From the NCBI RefSeq assembly GCF_001598215.1, contig NZ_BCXJ01000006.1:124001-188000 (forward strand): a stretch of 64,000 nucleotides of DNA, given 5' to 3'. Made by a program: the position numbers and the translations under genes. This document shows positions 48,539-56,887 of this stretch, piece by piece; the stretch's first letter is position 1, and each line of letters begins with the position of its first letter. This DNA is from Shouchella clausii (GTDB taxonomy: Bacteria; Bacillota; Bacilli; Bacillales; Bacillaceae_D). The notes under the pieces are model-generated. The model saw only the letters and a program-made list of their open reading frames with translations. It was not told where the DNA came from and ran no database searches.

Positions 48539-49392
48539 CTGGATACATGCGGATTTTCATCATTTTTTTCATGGAAGCGAAGCAGCAAGCTCACTTCCGT
48601 TACGCCGATTCCCAAGTCACGGGCAATTTCTTCCACCGTCAGCCCTTGCTTCCTTAGCGAAAATACTTGGCTGTACGTAGTCGAGTGGGCAAATTCCTCT
48701 TTCTCTTCAACAGACTCCAGCCTGCTGTCTTGCCCGTTGCCGTCTTTATTTTCGTTATGGTGGTTATGCTCGTTGTGCCTGTCGCTTCTTTCCTCATCAC
48801 CATTTGTTTTGTATTTGCTGCGGTTGTCAACGATACTACGATCAACGGGTTTGTCATAGCTCTGGTCTTTCTCACGTTGATTGCCATTGACTTGATTAAC
48901 GAGATTCCCGTCTTTATTCTGATTAGCGGACTTATCCCACTGACCACCTTCCACTTGATTGACAAGTTTCGCGTGTTTATCACTTTTGCCTTGATTAACG
49001 AGGTTCATACGTTTATCGGCCTTAGCCTGATCAGCAAACTTAACATCTGGATCACGTTTGGCTTGACTGGCCAGTTCCCCATATGTAACGCCTTTAGCTT
49101 TATTGACAAGCTTAACACCCGAATCGTCTTTGACTTGACTGGCCAGTTTTGGCTGTTCCCCTTCTTTCGCTTGATCGGCGTCAACATCTTGTTCACAACT
49201 GTCGCTTAACACCGTAAGCAGCTGGTCGTTGCTTTCTTTTACTTCAGCTAAAAATTGCTCAAGCGCTTCTTCTAGTTCGCCTTTATCTACATGCCCCTCT
49301 TTAAGCGCTTTTACTTTGCTTTCAAGGGCAACCTGTTTCATGAACAAATAGCCGCACAGTAGCAAAAGGGCAAATACTAAGATTTCCGTCAA
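48511..49392 (-). CDS. swrB: SwrB/YlxL-like membrane protein with expanded repeat linker
   Basis: Homologue by position (after sigD, before rpsB) of B. subtilis SwrB, which activates flagellar type III export and motility. The TTG start at 49392, 8 nt from AGGGGG, gives 293 residues against about 167 in B. subtilis. It has one N-terminal transmembrane helix (about 4-20), a coiled-coil-like segment (25-65), then about nine copies of a 12-residue repeat (about 71-175), a charged Asn/His/Asp stretch, and a C-terminal helix-turn-helix-like domain (LRKQGLTVEEIARDLGIG). The ends match the family; the middle is specific to this lineage as far as I can tell. Confidence 0.8.
   Translation of the reverse strand: MTEILVFALLLLCGYLFMKQVALESKVKALKEGHVDKGELEEALEQFLAEVKESNDQLLTVLSDSCEQDVDADQAKEGEQPKLASQVKDDSGVKLVNKAKGVTYGELASQAKRDPDVKFADQAKADKRMNLVNQGKSDKHAKLVNQVEGGQWDKSANQNKDGNLVNQVNGNQREKDQSYDKPVDRSIVDNRSKYKTNGDEERSDRHNEHNHHNENKDGNGQDSRLESVEEKEEFAHSTTYSQVFSLRKQGLTVEEIARDLGIGVTEVSLLLRFHEKNDENPHVSSCRESDNMV
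48868..49182 (-). repeat. 36-bp tandem repeat array in swrB (about nine degenerate units)
   Basis: The array encodes units of pattern [LF]-[VA]-[NSD]-Q-x-K-x-D-x-x-x-K: DADQAKEGEQPK, LASQVKDDSGVK, LVNKAKGVTYGE, LASQAKRDPDVK, FADQAKADKRMN, LVNQGKSDKHAK, LVNQVEGGQWDK, SANQNKDGN (short by three) and LVNQVNGNQREK. The frame is kept throughout. Confidence 0.85.
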
Positions 49393-49405
49393 CTTGCTCT
49401 CCCCC

Positions 49406-50170
49406 TTAACGGACAAACTCTTTCTTTTGCAAACCTTTCCGTAGTTTAGCAATTGCCCGGGCATGGATTTGTGAGATGCGTGAAGTCGACAAATTTAAAA
49501 TGCGCCCGATTTCCGTCAATGACAATTCTTCGTAATAACTAAGTTGGATGACAAGCTGTTCATTACGTCCTAGCTCTTTAATCATTTCTGCTAATTCTTT
49601 ACGTGTATCTTCTTCGACTAATTTATCATCAGGCATAATCGCTTGTTCATCTTCAAATTGGTAAGCAACAGCGCTAGGGTCCAAGTGGTCGTTCATATGC
49701 ATAACGTCGTCCAAGGAAAGCGTATGGCTGGCAAATTGTTCCCGTTTTAACGCTTCAATCTCTTTTTCTGGCAAACCCATTGCTGCTGCCACTTCGCCAG
49801 GAAGAACAGACCGCCCTTTCTCCTGTTCTAGTTGTTCTGTTATTTGTTCCAATTTTTTCACTTTATCACGGATTGTCCGTGGCAGGCGGTCTTCTTTGCG
49901 GAGCCCATCGATAATCGCTCCCCGGATTCGAAACGATGCATATGTATCAAATTTTAGCGCTCGCTTGGAATCAAATTTGGCAATTGCATCTAGCAGGCCG
50001 CTTAACGCGTGGCTTTTCAGTTCATCCTTTGAAATCGATGACGGCAAGCCATTCGAAATTCGTTGCACATGGTAAGCAACTAGCGGCATATAGTGTTCGA
50101 TCAACGCTTCAGCAGCTACTTCTGAATGTTCGTCATCCCATTGTTTCCATAACTCTGCAGCATTTGCCAT
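49406..50170 (-). CDS. sigD: Flagellar/motility sigma factor SigD
   Basis: Sigma-28 family factor of 254 residues directing late flagellar, chemotaxis and autolysin genes. Region 2 with FDTYASFRIRGAIIDGLRKED (seen in parts near 75-95) and region 4 with LTEIGRILNLSTSRISQIHARA (parts, near 215-235). The open frame extends to 50293, but ATG 50170 has AAAGGGG about 10 nt upstream and yields the B. subtilis length. It lies between cheD and swrB; proximity to the end of the long operon is known to tune SigD levels in B. subtilis. Confidence 0.96.
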   Translation of the reverse strand: MANAAELWKQWDDEHSEVAAEALIEHYMPLVAYHVQRISNGLPSSISKDELKSHALSGLLDAIAKFDSKRALKFDTYASFRIRGAIIDGLRKEDRLPRTIRDKVKKLEQITEQLEQEKGRSVLPGEVAAAMGLPEKEIEALKREQFASHTLSLDDVMHMNDHLDPSAVAYQFEDEQAIMPDDKLVEEDTRKELAEMIKELGRNEQLVIQLSYYEELSLTEIGRILNLSTSRISQIHARAIAKLRKGLQKKEFVR

Positions 50171-50195
50171 AAAGCCGCACTCCCCTTTCAAAGTA

Positions 50196-50666
50196 TCATT
50201 TCCCGTGATGGACCGTACGGACGGCCAATTCGCCTGTTTTGACGTCATATTGGATCGTCCGTCCCTTCGTTCCACCTGTATCTTCTGCAACAAGTGTGAT
50301 GCCTAGGCGAGCGAATGTCTCTCTGGCAGCCGCCGCGTTGCGCTCGCCGATTTGCATGAATTCACGTTTCACTGCGTGCTTAAACATTTGTGCACCTCCC
50401 GCCATCTTTGCGCAAAGGTTCCTAGCGCCCTGCTTTTTCAACTCTGCTTGCAAGGAGGCGATGGCAGTGTCCGCATAGCGCCATGGATTCGCCCCTTTTC
50501 GCGCCTTCGTCGAATCGGGGAGCATCACATGAACCATGCCTGCGATGAATCGTTCCTGATCATACAAGACAATGCCAATACAAGAGCCTAGGCCGCACGT
50601 CCGTAGGACACCTTCGCCTTTGACAATTTTCCACTCTCCGATTGAGATGGTTTCGCCCTTAGTCAT
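50196..50666 (-). CDS. cheD: CheD, chemoreceptor glutamine deamidase
   Basis: 156-residue deamidase that modifies receptors and stimulates the CheC phosphatase. The catalytic Cys-His pair is visible: Cys in [14 protein letters not shown] (residue 29 region) and His in GMVHVMLP (residue 46). It overlaps the cheC stop by 8 nt, matching the functional CheC-CheD pairing. sigD follows after 25 bp. Confidence 0.95.
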   Translation of the reverse strand: MTKGETISIGEWKIVKGEGVLRTCGLGSCIGIVLYDQERFIAGMVHVMLPDSTKARKGANPWRYADTAIASLQAELKKQGARNLCAKMAGGAQMFKHAVKREFMQIGERNAAAARETFARLGITLVAEDTGGTKGRTIQYDVKTGELAVRTVHHGK

Positions 50667-51273
50667 GGCAACTAGCCTCCAACACCTGCGTTAAGGTAAC
50701 ACTCGCATTTTTATCGGGTATGAACAGCAATAAGCCATCAAGGGGCTGCGTCGATTGCGGAAGGCAAATGTCCGTTTCCATCACAATGCATTCTTCGTCA
50801 TCGATTAAATGTAGCGCCCCTTCTGCGAGAACAGCGCTTGCTAAATCAATGGAAAGCTCAGTCACAAGCGGGTAGCATTTTAAGTCTGTCAGTTTTGATA
50901 AAGCAGTCAAATAAGCACCGATCAACAGATTTCCTACTTCTTGGAAGGCTGACTGGGCCAGCTCACTTGCGGCAAATACATGTGGCTTTAGCTTGAGCTT
51001 TTCTTCGAGCAAATAAGCGGAGAAAGCAGCAGCTGCTTTTGTGGTCGCCAAAAAGAACATTCCGCCGCCAAGCTCACCGCCTAGGGGGGCATAGACAGCA
51101 GCAATTTCTTCATCCTCAGCAAAACGGAAGCGGGGCAGTTCAGCCATGCATAAGTAGTGGGCTGTTGGAACGTCCATGACAACATTGACGCCAAGAAGGC
51201 TGGACAGCGCTGTCGCCGCGTAGCCTGTGCCGATATTGGCCATTTCCTTCATTGCGTCTAATCGATTACGCAT
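50659..51273 (-). CDS. cheC: CheC, CheY-P phosphatase
   Basis: 204-residue CheY-phosphate phosphatase of the CheC/FliY/CheX family. Both active-site helices are intact: D-x3-E-x2-N in [10 protein letters not shown] (N-terminus) and S-x3-E-x2-N in [10 protein letters not shown] (near 108). It therefore should be active, with CheD as partner. It overlaps cheB by 8 nt; in B. subtilis cheA and cheW lie between cheB and cheC, and these are missing here. Confidence 0.94.
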   Translation of the reverse strand: MRNRLDAMKEMANIGTGYAATALSSLLGVNVVMDVPTAHYLCMAELPRFRFAEDEEIAAVYAPLGGELGGGMFFLATTKAAAAFSAYLLEEKLKLKPHVFAASELAQSAFQEVGNLLIGAYLTALSKLTDLKCYPLVTELSIDLASAVLAEGALHLIDDEECIVMETDICLPQSTQPLDGLLLFIPDKNASVTLTQVLEASCHD

Positions 51274-52195
51274 AAAATCCCCCTTCCCGTTTATCTTTTT
51301 TGGCTAAATATCGCCCGATCTCATCCTTGTCCATGACAGCGTCGACTTGATTGCTCGCAATCGCAGCCTTAGGCATTCCAAAAATCGCCGCCGATTTTTC
51401 CGATTCTGCCAAGATTTCACAACCGCCGCTTTGTTTGACCATTTCCAATACTTGTGAGCCATCATTCCCCATGCCCGTTAACACAACAAGTGTTTTCGTC
51501 GCACACGCAATCGTGGACTGAAAAAGCAGAAACACACTAGGATGGTACAAATCATTTTTGCCAGCAGGTGATATGTGTGCGTATAAGCCAGCGCTACGTT
51601 TATTCAGTTCCAACTGCGCGCCGCCTGGGGCAATATAAGCAGTCCCCGGTTGTAGTGCTTCCCCATGTGATGCTTCTCTGACGCGAATCCGACATAAGCG
51701 GTCAAGCCGAGCGGCCAGCGATTTCGTAAAACCTGCTGGCATATGCTGGGCAATGACGACTGGAGCTGAAAAGTCAGGGGCTAGCTTTGTCAGTACATGT
51801 GTGAGAGCAAGAGGGCCGCCTGATGATGCACCAATGGCAACCACTTCCCCTAATGGCTGCAATGATGCTTCCTCTCGTTTGCCACATGGCAACAGTTTGG
51901 CGGCAAGGGCTTTGGTTAGCGCTTTGGCATTTGCCGTTTGCCAGAAGACGGTTCGTTCGCTGTCAACCACTCGCTGATGCCGTTCTAGTATAAACACTGT
52001 CTGGCGAGGCAACTCCACGACGTCCATTTGCTCCCATTCGTCACAAGGCGCATATAAAAATGCATCAACAGTCACAATCGCCTCTTCCCAGTTTGAAAAA
52101 GCAGCATTTGCCTCGATTCCCTCTACTTGACGTAGCACCGTTTGTAGAAATTGCTGCTTAAACAAGGAAGGGCTCACAACGGCCACGGTCACCAT
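51266..52195 (-). CDS. cheB: CheB methylesterase with degenerate receiver domain
   Basis: Receptor methylesterase, 309 residues against about 357 in B. subtilis. The C-terminal catalytic domain keeps its triad: Ser124 in GASSGG, His151 in AQHMPAG, Asp245 in GMGNDG. The N-terminal 105 residues occupy the receiver position but the acidic pair is replaced by Ser8-Pro9 (VVSPS), the phospho-acceptor strand reads DAFLYAPCDEW with no acceptor Asp, and the conserved Lys is not seen. Regulation by CheA phosphorylation is therefore unlikely. The gene overlaps flhG by 7 nt and cheC by 8 nt. Confidence 0.9.
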   Translation of the reverse strand: MVTVAVVSPSLFKQQFLQTVLRQVEGIEANAAFSNWEEAIVTVDAFLYAPCDEWEQMDVVELPRQTVFILERHQRVVDSERTVFWQTANAKALTKALAAKLLPCGKREEASLQPLGEVVAIGASSGGPLALTHVLTKLAPDFSAPVVIAQHMPAGFTKSLAARLDRLCRIRVREASHGEALQPGTAYIAPGGAQLELNKRSAGLYAHISPAGKNDLYHPSVFLLFQSTIACATKTLVVLTGMGNDGSQVLEMVKQSGGCEILAESEKSAAIFGMPKAAIASNQVDAVMDKDEIGRYLAKKDKREGGFYA

Positions 52196-52764
52196 TCCAA
52201 CAAAAATTCCTTTACAAGCACGCTTACACTCTCATATATGCTATCAACGTACGCTTCTCGAGGCTCGTTTTCAATAACACCGAGGATTGTTGTCTGTTTT
52301 TCTAAAAATGCCGTAATCGTGTCCGCCATGTTGCAGGCAGCACGCTTCGCTTTCTCTGAATCTCCTTGTGACAAGCCAAGGAGCAAAACAGAATGGGGCA
52401 TTTCTTGTTTCACAAACTGATAATGGGCAAGAAGCGCCTCTTTATCAGGCACTGTCAACAACAACAAAGGAACGTCTTGGCGCAATTGTTTTTTCTCGCC
52501 AGCAGTACGGATGTAAAACAGTACTTGTACATTGGCAGCAGATAGCGTTTTACTCGATTCACGGGTAAATAGATGGTCTTGTTTGTGTGCTGAAAAAAGT
52601 TGTTTTGCGGCATCGGTTGCGATAATAACCGCTTGAAACCCATAACGATCGAGAGCTTGACAAATTTCTTCTATCATCATTGTTTCTTGCACGCTTGAAA
52701 GTTGGATTTCAAACGCTTTTGTTTTCCTGCTTGCAAGCATACGCAAGCCTTCTGCTTGATCCAT
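52189..52764 (-). CDS. flhG: degenerate FlhG (YlxH) lacking the Walker A loop
   Basis: Occupies the flhG position between flhF and cheB. FlhG is a MinD-type ATPase of about 290 residues that limits flagellar number and placement. This product has 191 residues. It keeps the N-terminal DQAEGLR motif (residues 2-8), which in FlhG stimulates the FlhF GTPase, but the following KGGVGKS nucleotide loop is absent (IQLSSVQETMM in its place). The central VPLLLLTVPDKEALLAHY and later ILGVIENE segments still resemble the MinD fold. The frame is open and overlaps both neighbours, so it is not a simple frameshift. Confidence 0.8.
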   Translation of the reverse strand: MDQAEGLRMLASRKTKAFEIQLSSVQETMMIEEICQALDRYGFQAVIIATDAAKQLFSAHKQDHLFTRESSKTLSAANVQVLFYIRTAGEKKQLRQDVPLLLLTVPDKEALLAHYQFVKQEMPHSVLLLGLSQGDSEKAKRAACNMADTITAFLEKQTTILGVIENEPREAYVDSIYESVSVLVKEFLLEW

Positions 52765-53744
52765 TAGTCACCCCCGGTAAGCCACTTCAGCAATTGTTCT
52801 TTATCAGGCCAGCAAATGTCTTCTGGCACATTTTGCCCGGTCGTCACACAGGCAACTGGAAGAGCCTCGCTGTACAAAAGCTCACAAAGCGTTCCAAGTG
52901 AGGCCGTTTCATCCAATTTTGTTAAGATCAGTCCATTGACAAGCTCTTTTGGAAAACGGCTAAGCATATGCCGGGCATCTTCTGCTTTGGCTGCCAAACT
53001 AAGGGCAACCAAAAGGTGGCATGATGCGCTCTCTTGTATATAATCAACAAGCTCAGCAGGCATTTGCTCGTGCAAATAATTGCGCCCAGCTGTGTCAACT
53101 AAGACAAGATCAGCCGTTTGACGGCTGCACAAATCGATTAATTCTGATTCATTGTATGCTGTATAAATAGGGCAATCGAGAATATGGGCATATGTTTTTA
53201 ACTGTTCGACTGCGGCAATCCGATACGTATCGAATGTGATGAAAGAAACCGTTTTGTTTTCCTCAAACATGGCTTTTGCAGCAAGCTTGGCGATTGTCGT
53301 TGTTTTCCCTACCCCCGTTGGCCCAGCGATAATCAGTGTTTGTTGCCGTTTTTGCTCGAAGGGTTGCAGATGCAAACTGGCTCGAAATGTTTGCATAAGC
53401 AACTCTTCTCTCGTGCGGGCGTTGCCTTGCTTCTCTGCCATTTGCGCCGTCAACTGCAAATTTTTAAGAACACGGTTCGACACGCCCAGCTGTTGCAAAT
53501 GGCGGTTCGCTTCTCTTAGAAGCGGCGACTGCTTTTCATCACCACCGCGGTCAACGCTGTTGTTACGGTGATCCGGTCCGTCAATGCCAGCGGTCACTTG
53601 GACTTGCTTTTTACCAAAAAAACCAAATAACCCTCCTGTCACCACTTCTTTTACGTGCAATATGACAGCATCCTTGCCCAACTGCTTGCGGATATCTTTA
53701 GCCGCTTCCTCTAGCGTCGGGGCTACAAATCGTTTTACGTTCAT
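52764..53744 (-). CDS. flhF: FlhF, SRP-type GTPase for flagellar placement
   Basis: SRP54-family GTPase of 326 residues that sets flagellar position and number. N-terminal B domain (MNVKRFVAPTLEEAAKDIRK), N domain (about 75-130), G domain with P-loop GPTGVGKT at 141-148, DTYRIAAVEQLKTYA (G2), DTAGR (G3) and TKLDE (G4). The B domain linker is shorter than in B. subtilis (366 residues). It shares its stop with the flhG start (TAATG) and overlaps flhA by 4 nt. Its GTPase-activating partner FlhG is degenerate here. Confidence 0.95.
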   Translation of the reverse strand: MNVKRFVAPTLEEAAKDIRKQLGKDAVILHVKEVVTGGLFGFFGKKQVQVTAGIDGPDHRNNSVDRGGDEKQSPLLREANRHLQQLGVSNRVLKNLQLTAQMAEKQGNARTREELLMQTFRASLHLQPFEQKRQQTLIIAGPTGVGKTTTIAKLAAKAMFEENKTVSFITFDTYRIAAVEQLKTYAHILDCPIYTAYNESELIDLCSRQTADLVLVDTAGRNYLHEQMPAELVDYIQESASCHLLVALSLAAKAEDARHMLSRFPKELVNGLILTKLDETASLGTLCELLYSEALPVACVTTGQNVPEDICWPDKEQLLKWLTGGD

Positions 53745-55777
53745 TCGGCATTAACCACTCCTACGCTTTGGACTTCCACATCCGGTTCCAGTTCGTTATA
53801 AGAAACGACAGGGACATGAGGCAAATGGCGCTCGATTAATTGGCGCATGTGCATTCGTACTGCCGGCGAACATAAAATCACGGCCTGCCTGCCGAGTTCA
53901 GCCACTTTTTGTACTTCCTTGGCTGTGTTTTGTAAAATCGTTTGTGAATCAGCAGGCGCGAGTGCCAAAAAGCTGCCATTCTCATTCTGGCCAATGGCAT
54001 CGGCGAGTTTCTTTTCAACGGCAGCGGCTAGCGTGATGACGAACAATTCGTTCCCGCCGTTTGTCAATTGTGTTGTAATTTGCCGTGATAAAGCTTGGCG
54101 CACATACTCCGTGACGACGTTCATGTCTTTTGTAAGCGGGCCGTAATCAGCGAGCGCTTCAAAAATAACAGGCAAATTCCGAATCGATAATTGTTCGCGC
54201 AACAAATTGCGGAGCACTTTTTGAATATCGCCCGTTGTTAGCGGGTTTGGCGTTACTTCTTCAACAAGCGTCGGGTACGATTCTTTCAGATGGTCGATAA
54301 GCTGCTTCGTTTCTTCTCGCCCAAGCAGCTCATGAGCATGTGCTTTTAACACTTCCGTTAAATGTGTGGAAATCACTGTTGGCGGATCGACGACTGTGTA
54401 ACCGGCCATTTCAGCGCGGTCGCGCATGTCTTCGTCTACCCATAAAGCAGGCAGTCCGAATGCAGGTTCAATCGTTTCAATGCCGACAATCGAGTCATCT
54501 TGTTCCCCTGTGCTCATAGCCATGTAATGGTCGAGCAGCACTTCTCCTTTTGCTGCAACAGTGCCTTTAACTTTGATCGTATAACTGTTTGGCTCAAGCG
54601 AAATGTTGTCGCGGATTCGAATGACAGGGATGACGGACCCAAGCTCAAGCGCCATTTGCTTGCGGATCATCACCACACGGTCGAGCAAATCTCCTCCTTG
54701 ATTGGCATCTGCTAACGGAATCAAGCCATAACCGAATTCAAATTCAATCGGGTCCATTTGTAGAAGTTGGACCACACTCTCAGGGCCAGACGGCTCTTCT
54801 GGTGGCGCTTCTTCTAAAAGAGCTTCTTCCAAATTCGCTTTTGCCAAGCTTGCTTTTGACAGCCGATAGCCTGCAAAAGCGAGTAACCCTGCGATCGAAA
54901 ACGTGACAACTTTTGTAATCGGCGTTACTAAACCAAGCAGAAAAATAGTGGCCGCTGTCACATAAAGAAGCTTCGGGTAAGCGAGAATTTGCCCCGACAG
55001 ATCGGTGCTTAAGTTTCCTTCTGAAGCGGCTTTTGTAACAATGACGCCTGTAGCTGTAGAAATAAGCAATGCCGGTATTTGCGTGACCAAGCCGTCCCCG
55101 ACTGTTAGAAACGTGTATGTATTTGTCGCTGTGCCAATGTCCATGCCCATTTGCATCATGCCAATCATGAGACCGCCGAGCATATTAATGATGACAATAA
55201 TGATGCTGGCAATGGCATCACCTTTTACAAATTTGCTAGCACCGTCCATCGAACCATAAAAGTCAGCCTCATGCTCAATTTTTTCCCGGCGCTGTTTCGC
55301 CTCACGGTCAGAAATGAGCCCGGCATTTAAATCCGCATCAATGCTCATTTGTTTTCCTGGCATGGCATCAAGCGTAAAGCGGGCGCCGACTTCCGAAACA
55401 CGCTCTGCCCCTTTTGTAATGACAATAAACTGGATAACGATGAGGATTAAAAAGACAATAAATCCAACTACAGCATTGCCGCCAATGACAAAACTCCCGA
55501 ACGTATCAATCACATTCCCTGCTTCAGCATTACCGAGAATCGACCGTGTCGTCGACACGCTTAATCCTAAGCGAAACAGTGTAACGAGCAATAGCATTGT
55601 TGGAAAGATTGAAAACTCAAGGGCATCTTTTGTGCTAATGGCTACTAGCAAAATCAGCAACGACAGTGAAATATTGAATATAATTAAGACATCGAGCAAA
55701 AAAGGCGGAAGCGGGATAATCAGCATGACAATAATTAAAATCACGCCTGCTAAAACCGTTAAATCCCTCGCTTTCAT
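53741..55777 (-). CDS. flhA: FlhA, flagellar type III export gate protein
   Basis: Large export-gate component of 678 residues. Eight or so transmembrane helices in residues 1-320, including the conserved FHIPEP region seen as MPGKQMSIDADLNAGLI, then a large cytoplasmic domain (about 345-678) that docks chaperone-substrate complexes. A GPESVVQLLQMDP linker joins the parts. It follows flhB by 21 bp and overlaps flhF by 4 nt. Confidence 0.97.
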   Translation of the reverse strand: MKARDLTVLAGVILIIVMLIIPLPPFLLDVLIIFNISLSLLILLVAISTKDALEFSIFPTMLLLVTLFRLGLSVSTTRSILGNAEAGNVIDTFGSFVIGGNAVVGFIVFLILIVIQFIVITKGAERVSEVGARFTLDAMPGKQMSIDADLNAGLISDREAKQRREKIEHEADFYGSMDGASKFVKGDAIASIIIVIINMLGGLMIGMMQMGMDIGTATNTYTFLTVGDGLVTQIPALLISTATGVIVTKAASEGNLSTDLSGQILAYPKLLYVTAATIFLLGLVTPITKVVTFSIAGLLAFAGYRLSKASLAKANLEEALLEEAPPEEPSGPESVVQLLQMDPIEFEFGYGLIPLADANQGGDLLDRVVMIRKQMALELGSVIPVIRIRDNISLEPNSYTIKVKGTVAAKGEVLLDHYMAMSTGEQDDSIVGIETIEPAFGLPALWVDEDMRDRAEMAGYTVVDPPTVISTHLTEVLKAHAHELLGREETKQLIDHLKESYPTLVEEVTPNPLTTGDIQKVLRNLLREQLSIRNLPVIFEALADYGPLTKDMNVVTEYVRQALSRQITTQLTNGGNELFVITLAAAVEKKLADAIGQNENGSFLALAPADSQTILQNTAKEVQKVAELGRQAVILCSPAVRMHMRQLIERHLPHVPVVSYNELEPDVEVQSVGVVNAE

Positions 55778-55798
55778 CGCATCTCCCTCCTTTTCATG

Positions 55799-56887
55799 TT
55801 AATGTTTGTTTTTCTTTAACCGATACACATAGGCAAGCACTTCGGCGACAGCTTGGAACATGTCTTCATGGATTGGCTGCATCAGATCAACAGACGCATA
55901 CATTGCTCTTGCTAACGCAACGTTTTCAACAAGTGGAATATCGTGGCTTTTGGCAACAGCTTTAATTCGTTCAGCCATATAATCGACGCCTTTGGCAACG
56001 ACGATTGGCGCATCGGCTTGTTCTTGGTCGTAGCGAAGCGCTACCGCGTAATGGGTCGGGTTTGTGATGACGACATCGGCTTTTGGTACTTCTTGCATAA
56101 TCCTGTTCATCGACATTTCCAATTGCCGTTGTTTCCGGCGCGCCCTAATTTTCGGGTCGCCTTCCATCGTTTTATGTTCATCACGAATATCTTTTTTGGA
56201 CATGCGGATTTGCTTTTCATGATCATAGCGCTGGTAAAGATAATCTGGAATAGCAAGAACCATTAACAATACTGCTGCAAACAGCCCCATTGTTACTGTT
56301 AAATTGCCAATCGAAGCAGCACCGACCTCAACACTTTTTTGTGATAAAAGCAAAACATCGCCTATATTTGCATAAATCACAAAAGCTACGGCCGCGCCAA
56401 TAAAGACAATCTTTAACATCGATTTACCAAGTTCGACGAGCGCCCTTGTCGAAAATATCCGCTTCGCCCCTTTAATGGGATCTAGTTTTTCCAGCTTCAG
56501 TTTCATGGGCTCGGCTGTGAATAAAGAACCGACTTGCACGAAGCTGGCAAATGCGCCGGCAAGAACAGTCAATGCCATAATTGGCAAAGCAGCCATTCCC
56601 AGCTCCCACGTCAATTCGTTGAACAATGCCGCAATATTTTCAGCCGTCAGCGGCAATGATAGAAAGCGCTGAAACACATCAGCCATCATTTCCTTCAAAG
56701 CAGCAAACAGCATCGGCCCCGCAAAGAGGGAAAGAAGCAAAAATGCGGCAAATAGCATAAAAGCCGTATTTACGTCCTGGCTCTTTGGCACTTGCCCCTT
56801 TTTACGGGTATCCTGCCTTTTCTTGGGCGTTGCTTTTTCTGTTTTCTCCTCGGCAAACCATTGAAGATTCATAGGTAGCCTTGTCAT
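55799..56887 (-). CDS. flhB: FlhB, flagellar export switch protein
   Basis: Substrate-specificity switch of the export apparatus, 362 residues. N-terminal EKTEKATPKKR, four transmembrane helices (about 35-215), and the cytoplasmic domain with the autocleavage motif NPTH (near 270, in VVITNPTHYAVAL). FliK, encoded upstream in the same operon, triggers its switch. The ATG at 56887 overlaps the fliR stop (ATGA); an alternative ATG at 56872 is possible. Confidence 0.97.
   Translation of the reverse strand: MTRLPMNLQWFAEEKTEKATPKKRQDTRKKGQVPKSQDVNTAFMLFAAFLLLSLFAGPMLFAALKEMMADVFQRFLSLPLTAENIAALFNELTWELGMAALPIMALTVLAGAFASFVQVGSLFTAEPMKLKLEKLDPIKGAKRIFSTRALVELGKSMLKIVFIGAAVAFVIYANIGDVLLLSQKSVEVGAASIGNLTVTMGLFAAVLLMVLAIPDYLYQRYDHEKQIRMSKKDIRDEHKTMEGDPKIRARRKQRQLEMSMNRIMQEVPKADVVITNPTHYAVALRYDQEQADAPIVVAKGVDYMAERIKAVAKSHDIPLVENVALARAMYASVDLMQPIHEDMFQAVAEVLAYVYRLKKNKH

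Noticed and set aside
48667-49209. Plus-strand open frame of 180 codons with hydrophobic, membrane-like composition
   Set aside because: Antisense to the swrB repeat region; its apparent periodic hydrophobic pattern comes from the repeat. No ribosome site.
52189-52764. Frameshift or sequencing error in flhG explaining the missing ATPase loop
   Set aside because: The gene is open from a start overlapping flhF to a stop overlapping cheB, and no other frame in the interval shows a KGGVGK-like motif.
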